DNA of 64,000 nt from Warburgia ugandensis (taxonomy: Eukaryota > Streptophyta > Magnoliopsida > Canellales > Canellaceae). The stretch spans positions 10,491,001 through 10,555,000 of the forward strand of contig CP141126.1 of NCBI GenBank assembly GCA_035236585.1, read 5' to 3'. Made by a program: the position numbers and the translations under genes. The notes under the pieces were generated by a model. It had not been told where the DNA came from and did no database searches. It worked only from the letters and a program-made list of their open reading frames with translations. Positions within the stretch are counted from its first letter, which is position 1. Each line of letters starts with the position of its first letter. Shown one piece after another: positions 62,306-64,000 of this stretch.

Positions 62306-64000
62306 TGTGGCGACCTAGGTTTTTATAACACATTTTATAATACATTTTGTAAAGATAGGGCCCTTAGAGTAAAAATTTTTCGCAAACCAAAGCAGCGGAA
62401 ATTCTTTTCTTTCGAATTTGTTTTGTAAAACCTAAGTCACCACTTCATACATAACATAAGTAGAATTTTGTATAAGATAAAATTCCATTGAAGGAATATA
62501 CTTTTATTAAACTTGAGGGATCCATCCAGGTGGTTCACAAGATACCTGACCCATTGTATCCTTACAATACTTGTCCAAATATACAATCCAAATTACAAAG
62601 TTCAAAATTCTATACATGTTCTAATACAGTGATTCGAGGGATATACTGATTACATTTATTCTTCAATTGTTCTTCAAGTCTTGAGCTCCTAAGTCTCCTT
62701 CTTCGTATCTCGAGATATTGTAAACATTCGAACATTTACAATATCTCGGCAAGCTATGCTTGGTAGGGATAAGAATGTAAGTGATTGTGATGATAATCTC
62801 AATATTCAAGTATCCCATAATTCGCTTCTATCATAAACACATTCATTAATAACTATTAATTATAAGGACATCTCATTTCCTTGTCATTTTGTGTTCACCT
62901 TTATACATACATATTGTATAAGGACAAATCCATTAAAAATGTAAAAATAATCAAGCATCATTTCTATACAAAGGTGATCAACTCTTTTCATTATAAGAGA
63001 TTTGTATTTCAAGCTAGTTACTATACAGGAATTTCCCTTCTTGGGAAAAATATTGGTAATATACAATTACCCGACATTTCATCATGTCATCCCTTAAGGC
63101 ATTTCACTATGCCAATTTCATATGCATCATAGTGCAAAATAATCAAGGACTACTATAGCTTGCAAATTGATCCGCATGCGCGCGGATAACCTGTTCAATA
63201 ATCCACTTATACCATTCTCGGTGGAAATTACAATATCCATGTCCATATGGGAGGACCATGGCTGTCACAAAGTGGTGGCCTTCCCATAATTGCCCCACCC
63301 GACTTTTAGCCTTTTCTTAGGCTTGGTATTCAATATCATCAAGTTTCGAGAGAGTGGGTGGCCAAACCCTCTTAACTCTCCTAGCATAGCATCCCAGGAG
63401 CTTATGCCTCGTTTAAAACAAAACCCCAAGCCTCCAAGCTTGTATGTAAAATAATACTTATACATATCGGACTATTTGTCTGTTTATCTAGAATTTGGAA
63501 TATTTTCTACTTTCCTATTCACTTAGGGTTGTTCTCAATTCTCAACTTGACCATTTAATACTTATTTTCCTCATCATTTGGTTGGATCATATTTTAATTT
63601 GAGGTATTTACCTTAATATATATATCGTATCATACATGTCAATACTTCAAAACATAAGATCATGTATTAGACATGTATCTTCATGTAAAGGCATTCTTAA
63701 TAATCCACCTACCTCACTAAGGTATTCTTACTCCTTGAAATCGCCATAGTCTCGATCAACATATATACTGTCCAAAATCATATATATAATGTCAATTTTC
63801 TAATCAAGGGTACATACTACATGGTCTTTGATCATCCTTATGTAGGATGATCTGAATCTTTCTTCCTTGAATATCCTATATCCATGGGTTTAATATCATC
63901 TATACAAATACTATCTATATCATACATAACAATCTAATTTACCTAGATGTTTCTTTTCCTTATTGTTTTTGATCATACAAGATCTCATCTTGTTTGATCA
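62306..64000 (-). mobile_element. Gypsy-type LTR, minus orientation, running off the right edge
   Basis: It starts TGTGGCGACCTAGG at 62306 inside the copia sequence. The sequence is distant from the other LTRs, but landmarks correspond: the stem-loop pair (62711-62762) and GAGAGTGGGTGGCCAAACCC with CTCCTAGCATAGCATCC (about 63350-63395), matching the GGGTGGCCAGCCC / CCTCCTAGCATGACATCC region of the others. The other end and target duplication are outside the window. Confidence 0.7.
62711..62762 (-). other. Conserved LTR stem-loop pair, copy 6, with different stem sequence
   Basis: CGAGATATTGTAAA (62711-62724) pairs perfectly over 14 bases with TTTACAATATCTCG (62735-62748). Directly after it CAAGC (62750-62754) pairs with GCTTG (62758-62762) around TAT. 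Stem 1 differs from the other five copies at several positions on both arms, yet pairing is complete. Confidence 0.8.

Noticed and set aside
63265-63465. 66-codon minus-strand ORF near the right edge
   Set aside because: It lies in the LTR and follows non-coding landmarks shared by all LTRs of the family.

Overview
This window is nuclear DNA of a flowering plant. It has one clearly intact host gene, a four-exon BEL1-like homeodomain (BLH/BELL) transcription factor on the minus strand at 38951-43754. The rest is AT-rich intergenic DNA, layers of transposable elements and gene fragments. The species cannot be fixed from the sequence. The long Ty3/gypsy LTRs, nested insertions and large intergenic gaps fit a medium-to-large angiosperm genome.

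Layout. 1-2176: a long gypsy LTR running off the left edge. 2177-5225: AT-rich DNA with one exon-like orphan ORF. 5234-10029: a 4.8 kb non-autonomous hAT-type element with matching 8-bp target duplications; it carries a broken dUTPase gene copy (introns and apparently promoter included), three exons of a Ulp1-like cysteine protease, arrays of a TATAGGACGGTT inverted motif and a LINE scrap. About 11650-12696 and 34738-35090: two halves of one LINE remnant, split by a 22 kb gypsy complex (12697-34732) flanked by TTCAT duplications. Inside the complex are a minus-strand chromodomain-type gag-pol remnant, a plus-strand integrase fragment in the opposite orientation, an old interrupted LTR (20171-22240 plus 27754-28634), a solo LTR inserted in it (22241-27748, duplication CCACA), and a further solo LTR inserted in that one (24051-26660, duplication GTTAC). 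35100-38950: intergenic. 38951-45100: the BLH gene and its probable leader/promoter. 45100-60800: mostly unannotatable intergenic DNA with a second LINE fragment (49430-51420), a 350-bp inverted-repeat element and a local duplication. 60830-62305: a decayed Ty1/copia 3' end on the minus strand. 62306-64000: another gypsy-type LTR running off the right edge.

The least expected signal is a pair of adjacent stem-loops at a fixed place, roughly 400-650 bp from the LTR 3' end, in all six LTRs that retain that region. In the most divergent LTR the main stem has a different sequence but still pairs perfectly over 14 bp, which suggests selection on structure. The second notable item is the dUTPase copy captured as genomic DNA, with an E2F-like site just upstream of a candidate start codon.
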